Source: Takakia lepidozioides
Taxonomy: Eukaryota > Streptophyta > Takakiopsida > Takakiales > Takakiaceae
Assembly (NCBI GenBank): GCA_030704615.1
Contig: CM060731.1
Coordinates: 38,004,001-38,068,000 of the forward strand
Length of the DNA: 64,000 nt
Direction: 5' to 3'
Under the pieces are notes generated by a model. It had not been told where the DNA came from. It saw only the letters and a list, made by a program, of their open reading frames with translations, and searched no databases. Position 1 is the stretch's first letter. Each line of letters starts with the position of its first letter. Shown one piece after another: positions 1 to 9,970 of the stretch. Made by a program: the position numbers and the translations under genes.

Positions 1-267
1 GTGTTGGCTGTGACGACTGTGACTGGCTGTGTGGCTGTGTTGGCTGTGACTGGCTGTGTTGCTGTGCCGGGCTGTGTCGACTGTGTAACCCCCTTCTACA
101 GTGCGCTGCTGTCACCCCTAAGGCTCCTGTTGGTCTCAGTCTGTGCAAAAATTAAGGGTACCCTACAGATCCCGTATAAGTGTCTAAGTCCCCTACAGTC
201 TGTGCAAAAATTAAGGGTACCCTACAGATCCCGTATAAGTGTCTAAGTCCCCTACAGTCCTCTAACA
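1..267 (-). repeat. 3' LTR of element A (partial, cut by window edge)
   Basis: On minus the LTR starts with TGTTAGAGGACTG at 267, directly after the polypurine tract. It contains the GGGTACCCTTAATTTTTGC block twice (units 141-199 and 200-258), then enters the CTGTGACTGG tandem repeat. The long plus-strand open frame over this stretch is a by-product of the repeat and not a gene. Confidence 0.85.
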
Positions 268-290
268 TTACCCCTTCCCCCTCAAAAAGC
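268..290 (-). other. Polypurine tract of element A
   Basis: On minus the sequence is CTTTTTGAGGGGGAAGGGGTAA, directly before the TGTTAG start of the 3' LTR. The same tract precedes the 3' LTR at 4216 and at 32592. It is the expected plus-strand priming site for reverse transcription. Confidence 0.85.
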
Positions 291-304
291 CGTGTCCTCA
301 CGGT

Positions 305-1350
305 TTACTGTTTCCGAGTAGCAAACCTTTGTGAGTGAGCACCTTGTTGACGTTGAGAGTTTCGTGGCGGACTGTGTACGAGCCCGAGGTCTGTCTCTGG
401 TTGACGGAGATGGTTGATCACTACCTGGATAATTGAGGCCCTCTGGAGGCTGATATCGAGGTAACCTTTCCGGCATAAGAGACCCCCGTCGCTTCTTTTC
501 TGCCATCTGAATTGCATAGTCTTCTCCCATGTCAAAAGAATTATGTGAAGAAACAGTTGTATCAGAATCCTCATCATCTCTCAGATGTTTTAATTTTTGA
601 ACCTTTTGTGGAATCATCTGGGGCATACAATGCTGTCCTACCATGTCTGGAAGTTTGCATTTTACAACTTGGTGTAACCGCTGAACAGCAAAATTGGTGT
701 AGACACTGAGCTCCTTGTCTGTCCAGGTGAGTGGGTACAATTACCAAGTGCAAGTACTTCTATGCCACATGTCCCTTATAGAAAATGTCATCAAGTCCGA
801 ATTTCTGTGTTGACAAATGGTTGCAGGCTGCTTGAAACCATGAACGAATTTGAGAATCCTTTTGCATCATAACTTTTGGGTCATATAGGTACATATGAGG
901 TGGCACCGAAGGTAATACCCAATGATCTCCACTGGAGTAACTTTGAAAGCGTGTTTGCATCTTTTGTTGCTCAATGTGGTAACGTACCAGAAAACAAGCA
1001 GCGTAGTATAGCCCGCACCCCATGACAATACTTGCTATCTCCTTGGTCTTGGTATAAATGAGTCCATGTACAACCTGGAAAGCAACCAATTCCCTCAACA
1101 TGGTACCTGCCTCGTGCCAGTATTGTGCAAAGTGATGATCTTCAATATGTCGATTGTTTGGAAGAACTTTAGTCCTAGTTGCCACTGGCAGCCAAATACG
1201 CATGATTTGGTAGTAATGTGCGAATGACTGCGGAGGACTAAATTCTTTCCAAGCCAAATCCAACATGATGGGAATTTGGTTGAAGGGCATAAGCATAGCC
1301 CTGCTGTACTCCCTTGCAGCTGGAGTTTTAGGTGGGTCATATAACCATAT
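305..1350 (-). pseudogene. aORF C-terminal part (element A), frameshifted
   Basis: This encodes the last ~350 residues of the long extra ORF that family T carries downstream of integrase. Recognisable blocks are AREYSRAMLMPFNQI, KEFSPPQSFAHYYQIMRIWL, the GCGLYYAACFLVRYHIEQQ hydrophobic block, SGDHWVLPSVPPHMYLY and the basic tail MPERLPRYQPPEGL. It matches the intact stretch at 31153-32553 on plus. The frame is broken between 740 and 760 and again near the C-terminus, where the ending RFATRKQ-stop lies in another frame. I recognise no enzyme motif and do not know the function. Conservation across copies A, B and D shows it was a coding part of the element. Confidence 0.7.
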
Positions 1351-1928
1351 GGCAAACAAGTCTGAAAAGCTGTTCTTGGTGTGAGTTTGATCCACAAAAT
1401 ATCCTTTGGAATCCAATTCTTTACCAGTACAAGCTCTTCATGCATATGAGTATAAACATTCACCTTTCTTTCTTCCCAGCCTTCAAACTCTACTCGTTTA
1501 ATGGATAGCAATGCTATCACATAAACCAATGTTGGTAACCAACGTGCTCTTCCTCTACAGGCTACCTGATAAATCTTTATCACTCCTTTCTCCAGACCCC
1601 ATTCTGGATCAGCATCATGCACTCGTTTAAGAATATTTTCTTTACAACCGTCTGGCAATTCCAAGAACCTTTGAAAGAATCGTTTGGACAATCTTAATTC
1701 CTTCGTTCCACAGGGAATTTGATTCACTTCAAATTCTTTAATGGTCCAACCACCATGATCCCACCAGATGCCTGTCACATCTGGTTGTTCATGTCCCAGG
1801 TCCCCAGTATGGTCGCCAAATGTCGCGCGGCTTTTACTCACCCATCCCTTCGCTATCCGAGGCGGAAACTCCAAGATAGAAGAGTTGGAAATCTCTAAGT
1901 ACTCAGCCCGCGCAGAACAATCAGTCAT
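1351..1928 (-). pseudogene. gag N-terminal leader (element A), fused to aORF by deletion
   Basis: The ATG at 1928 lies inside the LTR. The first 36 codons (MTDCSARAEYLEIS…) are LTR sequence, the next six are the PBS (FGDHTG), and the leader then continues (DVTGIWWDHGGW, FFQRFLELPDGCKENI). From about 1575 it carries the extra cassette with ARWLPTLVYVIALLS and LVLVKNWIPKDILW that copy F also has and copy B lacks. The deletion at ~1350 then replaces the rest of gag. No zinc knuckle or capsid remains here. The role of the leader in particle assembly is inferred only from its position upstream of capsid. Confidence 0.65.
1802..1818 (-). other. Primer-binding site of element A
   Basis: On minus the sequence is TGGCGACCATACTGGGG, two bases (TT) after the LTR terminus GCGACA. 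The complement would be a tRNA 3' end …CAGTATGGTCGCCA, of the type used as tRNA-Arg primer by Ogre/Tat-like plant elements. The exact isoacceptor is not determined. The same site follows the LTRs of B (14920-14936) and F (48775-48791). Confidence 0.75.
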
Positions 1929-2926
1929 GACCTACAGCTAGTGTATCATGGGGGTGTTTTCCTATTTGTTTCCTTTCCGCATTCATCTTAGCTACCTTAC
2001 CATTGATAATTAAGTATCAGTTTGCTTCATCAATCTATCGGTTTCCTTCACTCTTTCATTCAATCCACAGCTTCACTCAGATCTCTCTACACAGTGTGAT
2101 TGTATCGTATAAGTATCAGATTATGATTTATCAGGTATCAGGCCGAAGCCATTGTGTCTCTAATCTGCTCTACAATATCACTACAGCTTTGCATATAACA
2201 AGCATCTACTAATCCTCTTTCCTCCTTCATCGTGCTCTCCATCCTTTGCTTCCGATCTCCGCTCCCGCCTGACTAAGAAGTCCTCCTGGAATAATGATCC
2301 CCCTCAATTCCCCGTTTTTCCCTTTATCTTCCTATCCGTAGTTCTAACCGTTTCCCTCACTAACCGTCGTCTGTGAACTAACATGTTCCCTTCAGGTGTT
2401 GTTCCCCACAGTCGTTCCCTGTCCTACTCTTCGTTCCCTATGATCGTGACAGCTGTGTCAAGCTGTGACTGGCTGTGTGAACTGTGACGGCTGTGACTGG
2501 CTGTGCGACTGTGTTTGGCTGTGTCGGGCTGTGACTGGCTGTGTGGCTGTGCCGGCTGTGTCGGCTGTGTCTGCTGCTGTGACGACTGTGACGGCTGTGA
2601 TGGGCTGTGTCGGGCTGTGTTGGGTGCTGCTGTGACGACTGTGACTGGCTGTGTGGCTGTGTTGGCTGTGATTGGCTGTTACTGGCTGTGTGGCTGTGTT
2701 GGCTGTGACTGGCTGTGTGGCTATGCCGGGCTGTGTCGACTGTGTAACCCCCTTCTACAGTGCGCTGTTGTCACCCCTAAGGCTCCTGTTGGTCTCAGTC
2801 TGTGCAAAAATTAAGGGTACCCTACAGATCCCGTATAAGTGTCTAAGTCCCCTACAGTCTGTGCAAAAATTAAGGGTACCCTACAGATCCCGTATAAGTG
2901 TCTAAGTCCCCTACAGTCCTCTAACA
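1821..2926 (-). repeat. 5' LTR of element A, complete (1106 bp)
   Basis: It runs from TGTTAG (2926) to GCGACA (1821) on minus, with TGT…ACA ends. In order it holds the duplicated 59-bp block (2800-2917), the 10-11 bp tandem repeat (about 2450-2745), a GTTCCC/GGTTAGTGAGGGAAAC region, an A/T-rich segment, the gag start codon at 1928 and a consensus splice-donor-like GTGAGT at 1841-1836. It is the best complete LTR for defining the family. Confidence 0.85.
2450..2745. repeat. 10-11 bp tandem repeat inside LTR (copy A)
   Basis: Degenerate units of ggctgtgact, ggctgtgtcg and ggctgtgacg run almost without break. Equivalent arrays sit at 3730-4100, 8465-8640, 15568-15765, 22741-22985, 30640-30790, 32697-33010 and 49425-49600. 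Array length differs between copies and explains most LTR length differences. On the other strand the unit reads CACAGCCAGTCACAGC. The Cys/Trp-rich plus-strand open frames here are repeat artefacts. Confidence 0.9.
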
Positions 2927-3106
2927 GTCCTTGAGGACCTGTTGTAGTTGTGGTGGAACTTCCACCAAGTGCTGGCCCTGAGCACTCCCTGCTACTGGCC
3001 CCACTATATTCACAGTATTCCCAGCTCCAGTTGCACTACTTCCCACACTCCCTGTCCCCCCAAAGCCAGATCCAGGCTACCCGCCTGATCCCCCTGAGCC
3101 GACACC
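2927..3106 (-). pseudogene. gag fragment of a family T copy between two LTRs
   Basis: This 180-bp piece corresponds to the Gly/Ser-rich part of gag (GSGGSGG… to GRSTTTT…), aligning with 13910-14090 of element B. Element A's 5' LTR begins at its right edge (flank AGGAC on minus) and the LTR ending at 3107 abuts its left-hand codons (flank GGTGT). It is best read as what is left of an older copy into which A inserted. Confidence 0.75.
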
Positions 3107-4216
3107 TGTCGAGCGGCTTTTACTCACCCATCCCTTCGCTATCTGAGGTGGGAACTCCAAGATAGAAGAGTTGGAAATCTCTAAGCACTCAGCCCGCTCA
3201 GAACAATCAGTCATGACCTACAGCTAGTGTATCATGGGGGTGTTTCCTATTTGTACTCCTTCCCACATTCATGTTAGCGAGTTACCTTATTATCTGCAAT
3301 TAAGTATCAGTTTGCTTCAGAATTCTATCAAGTTCCATCCATTCATTCCACAGCTTCACTGAGGTCTCTCTACACAGTGTGAGTATGAAGTATGTATCAG
3401 ATTAATATCTATCAAGTATCAGGCTGAAGCCATGGTGTCTCTACATTACAATTCTACAGCTTGCATTCATCAAGTAACAACAGATCGTCACTTCTCCTAC
3501 TGCGTGCTCTTCATCTTTCCATTCAGAGATGTGCTCTCCCCTCTATTTCCCAGCCTTGATGTAAGAAGTCCCCCACCCAGAAGTGATCTCCAGACGTCCC
3601 CGCTCTTCGCTTTTTCTACCTACAAGCTGTTCTAACCGCTTTCCTAACTAACCGTCATCCATGTAGTACACGTTCCTTTTTCAGATGTCGTTCCCCCACC
3701 GTCGTTCCCTGCCAATGATAACCGTTCTCCAGTTGTGCCGAGCTGTGACTGGCTGTATCAGGCTGTATCGGGCTATGACTGGCTGTGTTGGGCTGTGTCG
3801 ACTGTGCAAAGCTGTGACGGCTGTGTGTCGACTGTGAGCTGTGTTGGGCTGTGTCGGACTGTGACGGACTGTGTTGGCTATGCGAAGCTGTGATGGGCTA
3901 TGTCGGCTGTGTCGGTTGTGTTGAACTGTGACGGGTTGTGTTGGCTGTGCGAGCTTGTGACGGGCTATGTCGGCTGTGTTGGCTGTGTTGGACTGTGACG
4001 GGCTGTGACGGCTGTGTCGGCTGTGTTGGACTGTGACGGCTGTGACGGGTTGTGTTGACTGTGACTGGCTGTGTTGGACTGTGACGAGTTGTGTATCTCC
4101 CCCCTAAAGCCTGTTGCTGTCCCCCCCTAAGGCTCTGTTGGTCTCAGTCTGTATAAAAATAAGGGTACCCCACAGATCCCGTAAAAAGCGGCTAAGTCCC
4201 AAGCAGCCCTCTAACA
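3107..4216 (-). repeat. 3' LTR of element B (1110 bp)
   Basis: It starts TGTTAGAGGGCTGCTTGGG at 4216 and ends GCTCGACA at 3107 on minus. The start sequence and the TCGACA end resemble the LTR at 14939-15880 more than those of A or F, supporting pairing. The tandem repeat occupies about 3730-4100, longer than in its partner. A GTGAGT donor-like site lies at 3127-3122. Confidence 0.85.
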
Positions 4217-4238
4217 TTTACCTTCCCCTCTCAAAAAG
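4217..4238 (-). other. Polypurine tract of element B
   Basis: On minus it is CTTTTTGAGAGGGGAAGGTAAA, immediately followed by the LTR start TGTTAGAGGG. It follows the aORF stop by about 17 bases. Confidence 0.85.
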
Positions 4239-4254
4239 CCGTGTTGTCCACGGT

Positions 4255-7200
4255 TTACTGTTTGGGATTAGCAAACCTTTGTGAGCGAGCACCTTCTGAC
4301 GTTGAGAGTCTCGTGAAGGACTCCGTGTGCGAGCCCCGTGTCCTGTCACTGGTTGAGGGAGATGATTGAGCACTACCTGGAAATGTCAGTCCCTCCTTTG
4401 GCTGATATCGAGGTAATCGCTCAGGCATAGGAGACCCCCGTCGCTTCTTCTCTACCATCTGAATTGCATAGTCCTCTGCCATGTCAAAAGAGTCCGCTGA
4501 AGAAACAGTACTATCGAAATCCTCGTCCCCCTGAGGGTTGTTTTAACGGTCGAACTCTACGGAATTCTCTGGGGCAATACAATGTTGTCCCACCATGTCT
4601 GGAAGTTTAAACTGCAAAACTTGCTATAAGCGCTGAATGGCGAAATTGGTGAAGACCCTGAACTCTTTGTCCGAAAGGTAAGTGGTGTGCCAATGACTTG
4701 TGAATTGTGCAAGTATTTCCATGCCTCATTGTCTTTAAAGAAAATAGTCAGGTCCAAATTACTGTGTTGACAAATTGTTCAGGCCGCATGAAACCATGAA
4801 CGAATTTGAGAATCCTTTTGCATCATTAACTTTTTGCTTCATATAGGTACATATGAGGTGGCACTGCAGGTAAGATCCAATGATCCCCACGGGAATAACT
4901 CAGAAAAGCGCGATTGCATCTTCTGTTGCTCAATGTGATAACGTGCCAGAAAAAAAGCAGCGTAGTGCAGCCCATGACCATACTTGCTAACTCCTTGGTC
5001 TTGGTATAAATGAATCCATGTACAACTTGGAAGGCAATTAATTCCTTCAACATGGTACTTGCCCTCATGCAGTACCTTGCAAAGTGATGATCCTCAATTG
5101 GTCGATTGTTCGGAAGACCTTAGTCCTAGTTTGCCACTGGCAGCCAATGCGCACATGATCTGGTAGTAATGTGCTAACGACTGCGGAGGACTAAATTCCT
5201 TCCAAGCCAAATCCAACACATGGGAATTTGGTTTTGAAGGGGCATAATCATAGCCCGACTGTACTCCCGTGCAGCAGGAGTTTTAGGTGGGTTAAAAGCA
5301 GCATCCCCCCATACCTCAAGCTGTGGCGGCTGTGGTGTGGCTGTAGTAACAACAAGGTCAGCTACTGTCACAGTCACTTGTTGTGGTATTGGTATCACTT
5401 GCTCTTATACCACTGGCATCTCCTGCACCCCCTGCGAAGAAGACTGAAAAGCTAAAGTTCTGGCTTGTAAATATGAAGCCATCAGCTTGCTCTCAGGTAT
5501 AAAGACTCTTTGTCAATATTTGATGTCAGGTCCTCACCTAAGTCTGCAGGCCATCTACACTCCTCTTGTAGCTCCGCTATCCTACTATAGACATTGTCTA
5601 TAGTAGTTGTGGCAATGTTCTGCACCTGCAGCCTGAGTTCATTTATCTCGCCTTGGGTGAGCTTCCGTGGTGCTTTGCCTTCCACCGGCCCTTGCGCTAA
5701 CAAGGCTTGCAAAGGTGGTTATCCACCAAGTTGCGTGTGGCACCCCTGAGAGTCTGCTCCTTTGTGAGCCTGTACACATCTATCTGCTGTTGTAAAGCCT
5801 CCATGCGCTTCGCATGAGGTTCAACCAAACTCGCATAGGCAGCAGCCAGATTATTGGCTTCCTTCCAAGCCTTGTTAGCCACAGAGAGTTCATTCTCTTT
5901 ACCATGACCGTTTGTTGCAATTCCAGGATGTACCTCTCTTGGTCAGCTTCAACCTGTCTGTATTGCTTGAAAGTATTCTCATTGCAAGAGATTGTATTCT
6001 TCATATCGACAATGAGTTTCGCTTGCTCGACATTCTTTGCCTCTGCCTACGTACATCTTTCCGCTTGACTGTTAACTTCTATTGTACTTGCTCAAGCGTA
6101 GTTGTGAGTGTAGCACAATGTATGGCGCTGTTGCTTATGTGCTTCGTGCAACTGGTCCTGGCGCGAGCCTGCTTCATCAAATGTTTCCTTGGCCAACTGC
6201 AAAGAGCTGTTGTATCCTCTAACTCTTGCTGTAATTTGAGAGTGACCTCCTCATCAACCTTGTTTGGCACACTCAGTGGCAAGGTCGCGCTCAAACTCAT
6301 TCCTGAGTTCCTCCCTTAAAGCTGCCAATTGGGTAGTTGGAACATGGGATTTGACATAAGTGCCCAACAAATTAAGTGTCCGGCTTATGGAACTCATAAG
6401 CATGGCCTGTTGAGGGTCATCATGGTGAGCTTGCTGCTGTTCTCCCCTGATCCTCAACAGTGTGTGATGCCTCACGAACCATTCAGGCCATTGCCCCACC
6501 AGATTTTCTTCCTGAACCACCTCATCCACCACAGGTGCTGCAGTGTCTTGATATTCTCCTCCTGGTACCTCCGTCACAGGTTGGGGTTATTACATGCACA
6601 GCAGGGTTTCCCTGGACACTCTCTGCACCTATGGAATCATTGTTTCCCTTATCAAGCCAGAATTTTCATAGAGAAGGTCACCCTTCTCAATTTCGGCCAC
6701 GACCTGTTCTGTAGTGGGAATGTCTAATCTTTCTCCTTCTTGAGCAATTGGGGTGATGTCACAGGCATATACTAATTGTGGAAACTCTAAAACAATAGAG
6801 TCAATTTGCTGTGGTGGCTGTGACATCGAAGTGACTTCCTTTTTCCCTCTCTGAAGGCCCTGCTTCCAATAATAGAGCTCTCTGTGCTGCTGTGCCCCTT
6901 CTTTGCACAAGAGCTTGGGAAATATTATCATGCGGCTTCGTGAAGCCAGTGGATCCGCCACTACAGTCTTTCCCCGCCGCTGTCTCTTAGACTGGGGTTG
7001 CATTGCCAGTCCACCCTCACTGTGTGAAGAGCCTTGCTCTTCAATGGCAGTGTTTCTGCTTCAAACCTCCCATCTCCTTTCTCTCCCGAGTATCAAGTAT
7101 GCAAGAATCAAGAATTATTTGAGCAATGATTGGACCGGACACAATGATTTGGAGACTTTGCGAGCAGTGCCTGAACCTCTCATCTGTCAACCAATCGTTG

Positions 7201-7571
7201 TACATTAACTCTGCCAGCAACATCCTCTCCCCTCAAAGATTTCAGGATCTCCTCTGTGAAAGACCTGCTCAAATATTGTTGGTTCTGTTTCATGGCAAAC
7301 AGAACGTTCAAGATTTGGCCAACCTCCCTAAGCCCTGGGTACTCGGCTTTGGTACAAACAAAACCTTGAGTTTTAAAGAAACTCCCTTCTTGAAACAAAT
7401 TCTCTATCCGCAATCTTGCCCTGTGCTCATCCACCTCCACATGTCCTGATGGCAAATCAAACAGTTGCTGCAGGGGGTACTGGGGAGTAATTTCTATATC
7501 TACTATCTACTCTACTCCCTCACCTGAGTAACTCCTGTCTGAGGCTCAAAGTTCTGAAGAAATTGTATCAT
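4255..7571 (-). pseudogene. aORF of element B (long extra ORF after integrase), multiply frameshifted
   Basis: This is the ~1,100-codon extra ORF of family T. It starts at the ATG at 7571 (MIQFLQNFEP), six bases after the stop of ORFX, and ends with a TAA at 4257-4255 just before the polypurine tract. Order: a globular N-terminal part (LPSGHVEVDEHRARLRI, LREVGQILNVLFAMKQNQQYL, IVSGPIIAQIILDS); a Gln/Glu-rich linker; a long coiled coil (about 6330-5560); a Pro-rich linker; the AREYSRAM…YYQIMRIWL domain; and a basic tail. At least eight frameshifts or stops break it. The N-terminal part faintly recalls plant transposon-associated or plant-mobile-domain proteins, but I cannot confirm this. Its position matches env-like or extra ORFs of Athila/Tat elements. 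I see no signal peptide or membrane anchor, so it is not called env. Confidence 0.7.
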
Positions 7572-7574
7572 GAA

Positions 7575-8564
7575 CTAACGATGATGCAAGGACCAATCCT
7601 TGCGTAGCAATCCCTCCAATCGCAGCTTCTTCAGTAGCTGCATCGTCTGTGGTGTAGTAATCGTTTGCTTCTGTAAGATTGTGGTGCTCTTCACCCTGAT
7701 ATCCTCCATTCCTCTCACTCTCTTCATTCTAGACAAACAGAAAGGTTTTGGTTGCAACAACTGAAGAAATGCATGCAGGGCACAACACATAAAAGTATGG
7801 TTGGCGCAGAATGAAATGGGTAAGTGCTCGTAAGCTTGTGGGGCTTGCAAGTATCGATTAAGAGAAAAGGTACTATTTGTTCGTCCGTCCTTCGGCCACT
7901 GCGTAAGTAGTAATGCGAGTGTGTAGTTTGTTATTTCCGCAATAGCTTCAAAGCTATAGCTTTGATTGTCTCTCCTGACGAGACGCCCGTTACTTGGAAC
8001 GACGCCGACTCTTTCGCTCATAATCCCTCCATTTTCTTGATTTTGTTTCTTGGAAATTACCCTCTGCAGATAATTCTGGCTGGTGATTGGCTGTTGGCGG
8101 TGTGATTTGTTTTGTAATTTAATTTCCTCCCATGGATTTTCCATTCTGGACTGTCCACTAGGATACCCATGTGAACATGGATTTCGCTTTTTGGTACTTT
8201 TAAAGGGTTCCGTTACCCTTTCCCTGTATGCATTAATGGGCCCATAATAAGTTAATATGCCATGTAGGTACTTTGACGGCCAATTTTGTCTTTCTGATGA
8301 CAGTTCGCTCTTTCTTGCAATCCATGTCCGGCTGTGTGTCTTGCCCTGGCGTCCACGTTTCCATATCCTAACGTGGCCTCCGTCCACTTTTCTTCTTCCG
8401 CCGGCCACTCTCCGGTTGTTAACCCACGTCCACCTGTCACTGATCCTATGGATTGTGTAACCCCAGTAAGTTTGTGTTTGAGTTGTGTGACAGGCTGTGT
8501 CATACTGTGGTACACTGTGATAGGCTGTGTGCCCTATGGTAAGGCTGTGATAGGCTTGTGACAC
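7575..8564 (-). CDS. ORFX: conserved ORF between pol and aORF (329 aa, element B)
   Basis: This open frame runs from within the internal tandem repeat to a TAG at 7577-7575. The first ~30 codons are repeat-derived. The rest is shared in the same frame with element D (22962-23840): YWGYTIHRISDRWTWVN, NWPSKYLHGILTYYGPIN, RVGVVPSNGRL, NYTLALLLTQW, QPKPFCLSRMKRVRGME and a terminal HHR-stop. Where D has stops, three of them are C-to-T or similar point changes of B codons, so the frame was once coding. No known domain is recognised. The stop is followed at once by TTC ATG, the aORF start, in the same frame. The real start codon is uncertain; the distal half (from about 7990) is the best supported. 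Confidence 0.5.
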   Translation of the reverse strand: MSQAYHSLTIGHTAYHSVPQYDTACHTTQTQTYWGYTIHRISDRWTWVNNRRVAGGRRKVDGGHVRIWKRGRQGKTHSRTWIARKSELSSERQNWPSKYLHGILTYYGPINAYRERVTEPFKSTKKRNPCSHGYPSGQSRMENPWEEIKLQNKSHRQQPITSQNYLQRVISKKQNQENGGIMSERVGVVPSNGRLVRRDNQSYSFEAIAEITNYTLALLLTQWPKDGRTNSTFSLNRYLQAPQAYEHLPISFCANHTFMCCALHAFLQLLQPKPFCLSRMKRVRGMEDIRVKSTTILQKQTITTPQTMQLLKKLRLEGLLRKDWSLHHR

Positions 8565-8640
8565 GCTGTGGTAGGTTGTGATAGGCTGTTGTCACTGTGA
8601 TGGGCTGTGATAGGCTGTGCCACACTTGTACTGCCCGCCC
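8465..8640. repeat. Internal tandem repeat between integrase and ORFX (element B)
   Basis: Units such as ggctgtgata and cactgtggta resemble the LTR repeat but differ in their third word (gata/ggta). The same internal array is at 22741-22985 in element D, so it belongs to the element and is not an LTR insertion. Confidence 0.8.
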
Positions 8641-8772
8641 TGGTCATATACGCTCGGCCTAGCGACAAGTGCTCCATACTCCGTTGGTATCACTGGCGCA
8701 GCCCGTGACTGCTTCTGCGTTTCAACATGCAAATCATGCTGCAATGGTTTGTCATGGATACCACTTACCCCT

Positions 8773-9970
8773 TCAACTTATTGGCATTGACTCTTCCCAG
8801 CATCTCTTTGTTAATGGTTTGTAACATGTTGGTGTTGTTATCATACTTTTTTGTATGACATAAGGTCCTTTCCATGGTGATTTAAGCTTAGAAGCTTTAA
8901 TCTTTCCCTTCTTCTGCAACCAGAGAACCAAATCTCCCGTCTTAAAAGTCTTTAACTTGCCTTCATCAAACTGTTCCTTTCTCTTCATCTGAATTCTGGT
9001 CATGTTATCAGCTGCATCAGCACGTACTTCTTCCACATGGTATAATTCATGGTTTCTGACCTTAATTGAATCTTGCAATTCCATTCTCTTTCCCCATTCC
9101 GTTCTCATGGTAGGTAACAGGAATTCCACTGGAAGTAAAGCTTCCATACCATAAACTAATTGGAATGGTGTATACTTAGTGGTGACTTTATATGAAGTCA
9201 TGTATGACCACAAAGCTGTCAGCAGCTTTGTATCCCAATCCGTTCTGTTTGCATTGACTATCTTAGCCAAGATAGTACATAGTATTTTGTTGGTAGCCTT
9301 TGCCTGCCCATTACCCTGTGGGTAATACGTTGTACTCTTCCTATGCACAATCATGAACTCTTTAGTCAATAGTTCAATGGTCTCATTAATGAAGTGACTT
9401 CCCTGATTACTGATAAATTCCAAGGGACAGCCAAATTGTGTAAGTATGTTCTCATACAGGAACCTTGCTGTGGACTTGGCTGTGTTGTCCCTCAAAGCTT
9501 TAGCTTCCACCCACTTCGTAGTATATATCAGTGGCTGTAATTATGTACCTGTTCTGTGTATTCTTGGCTGGTGGGTTAATTGGTCCAACAAAGTCTAGTC
9601 CCCATTTCTGAAATGGTTCCATAGGCATTGTAGGATGCAAAGCCATCTTCCCAGATCTTTGCAAAGGTCCTAGCCTCTGACATTCATCACAACTCTGACA
9701 ATACTTGTGTACATCTTTGAACAAAGTAGGCCACCAGTAACCTGCCAGTAGTATCTTCCTACTGGTAGTCTCTTCTCCAAAATGACCTCCAGCCACTCCT
9801 TTATGAACTTCCTCCAAAACTTTATTTACTTCATGGTGGTACAAGCATCGTTTAAGTACTCCATGAGGTCCTAGCTTATACATTCTGCCTCCTACCATAG
9901 TATAAGGTAGAGCCTTGATAGCGATTCTCTTCCTTTGCTCCCTTACCATAACTAGGTGGGCACTGACCAT
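8773..9970 (-). pseudogene. Integrase of element B, catalytic residues lost
   Basis: The N-terminal zinc finger is visible (EVHKGVAGGHF with CQSCDEC), followed by GLDFVGP with the first catalytic Asp, then a frame change near 9510. In the core the second Asp is replaced (FISNQGSHF; copy C has DQGSHF) and the catalytic Glu is Lys (NGQAKATNK; copy C has NGQAESTNK). The C-terminal part continues through LPVEFLLPTMRTEWGKR, EEVRADAADNMTRIQ and the DLVLWLQKKGKI/KGPYVI region typical of gypsy integrase C-termini. There is no chromodomain. The end is shifted out of frame relative to copy D. Confidence 0.85.

Larger units (their letters stand above)
1..2926 (-). mobile_element. Element A: internally deleted family T Ty3/gypsy element
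   Basis: Read on minus, the order is 5' LTR (2926-1821), PBS, gag leader, then an abrupt switch near 1350 into the last third of the aORF, polypurine tract, and a 3' LTR running off the window at position 1. All of capsid, protease, RT, RNase H and integrase is missing, so this is a non-autonomous deletion derivative. The deletion joins gag (…PYGYM) to aORF (…PPKTPAAREY) at a short ACCCACC-like match. Both LTRs share a private 59-bp duplication absent from the other copies, and they are almost identical where both are visible, which argues for a young insertion. The 5' flank is gag DNA of another family T copy; the other flank lies outside the window. Confidence 0.85.

Noticed and set aside
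2503-2814. Cys/Trp-rich open frames over the GGCTGTG tandem repeats (also at 1-246 and 15567-15827)
   Set aside because: They arise from the 10-11 bp repeat, which avoids stops in several frames. Repeat number differs between copies without keeping a frame.
4255-7571. aORF as a retroviral-type envelope gene
   Set aside because: The position fits, but I see no signal peptide, no transmembrane anchor and a long coiled coil instead.
7575-7577. TMV-type readthrough at the ORFX stop
   Set aside because: The following bases are TTC ATG and TAC ATG, which do not fit CARYYA.
8773-9510. Chromodomain at the end of family T integrase
   Set aside because: Complete C-termini in C and D show an extended tail but no chromodomain signature.
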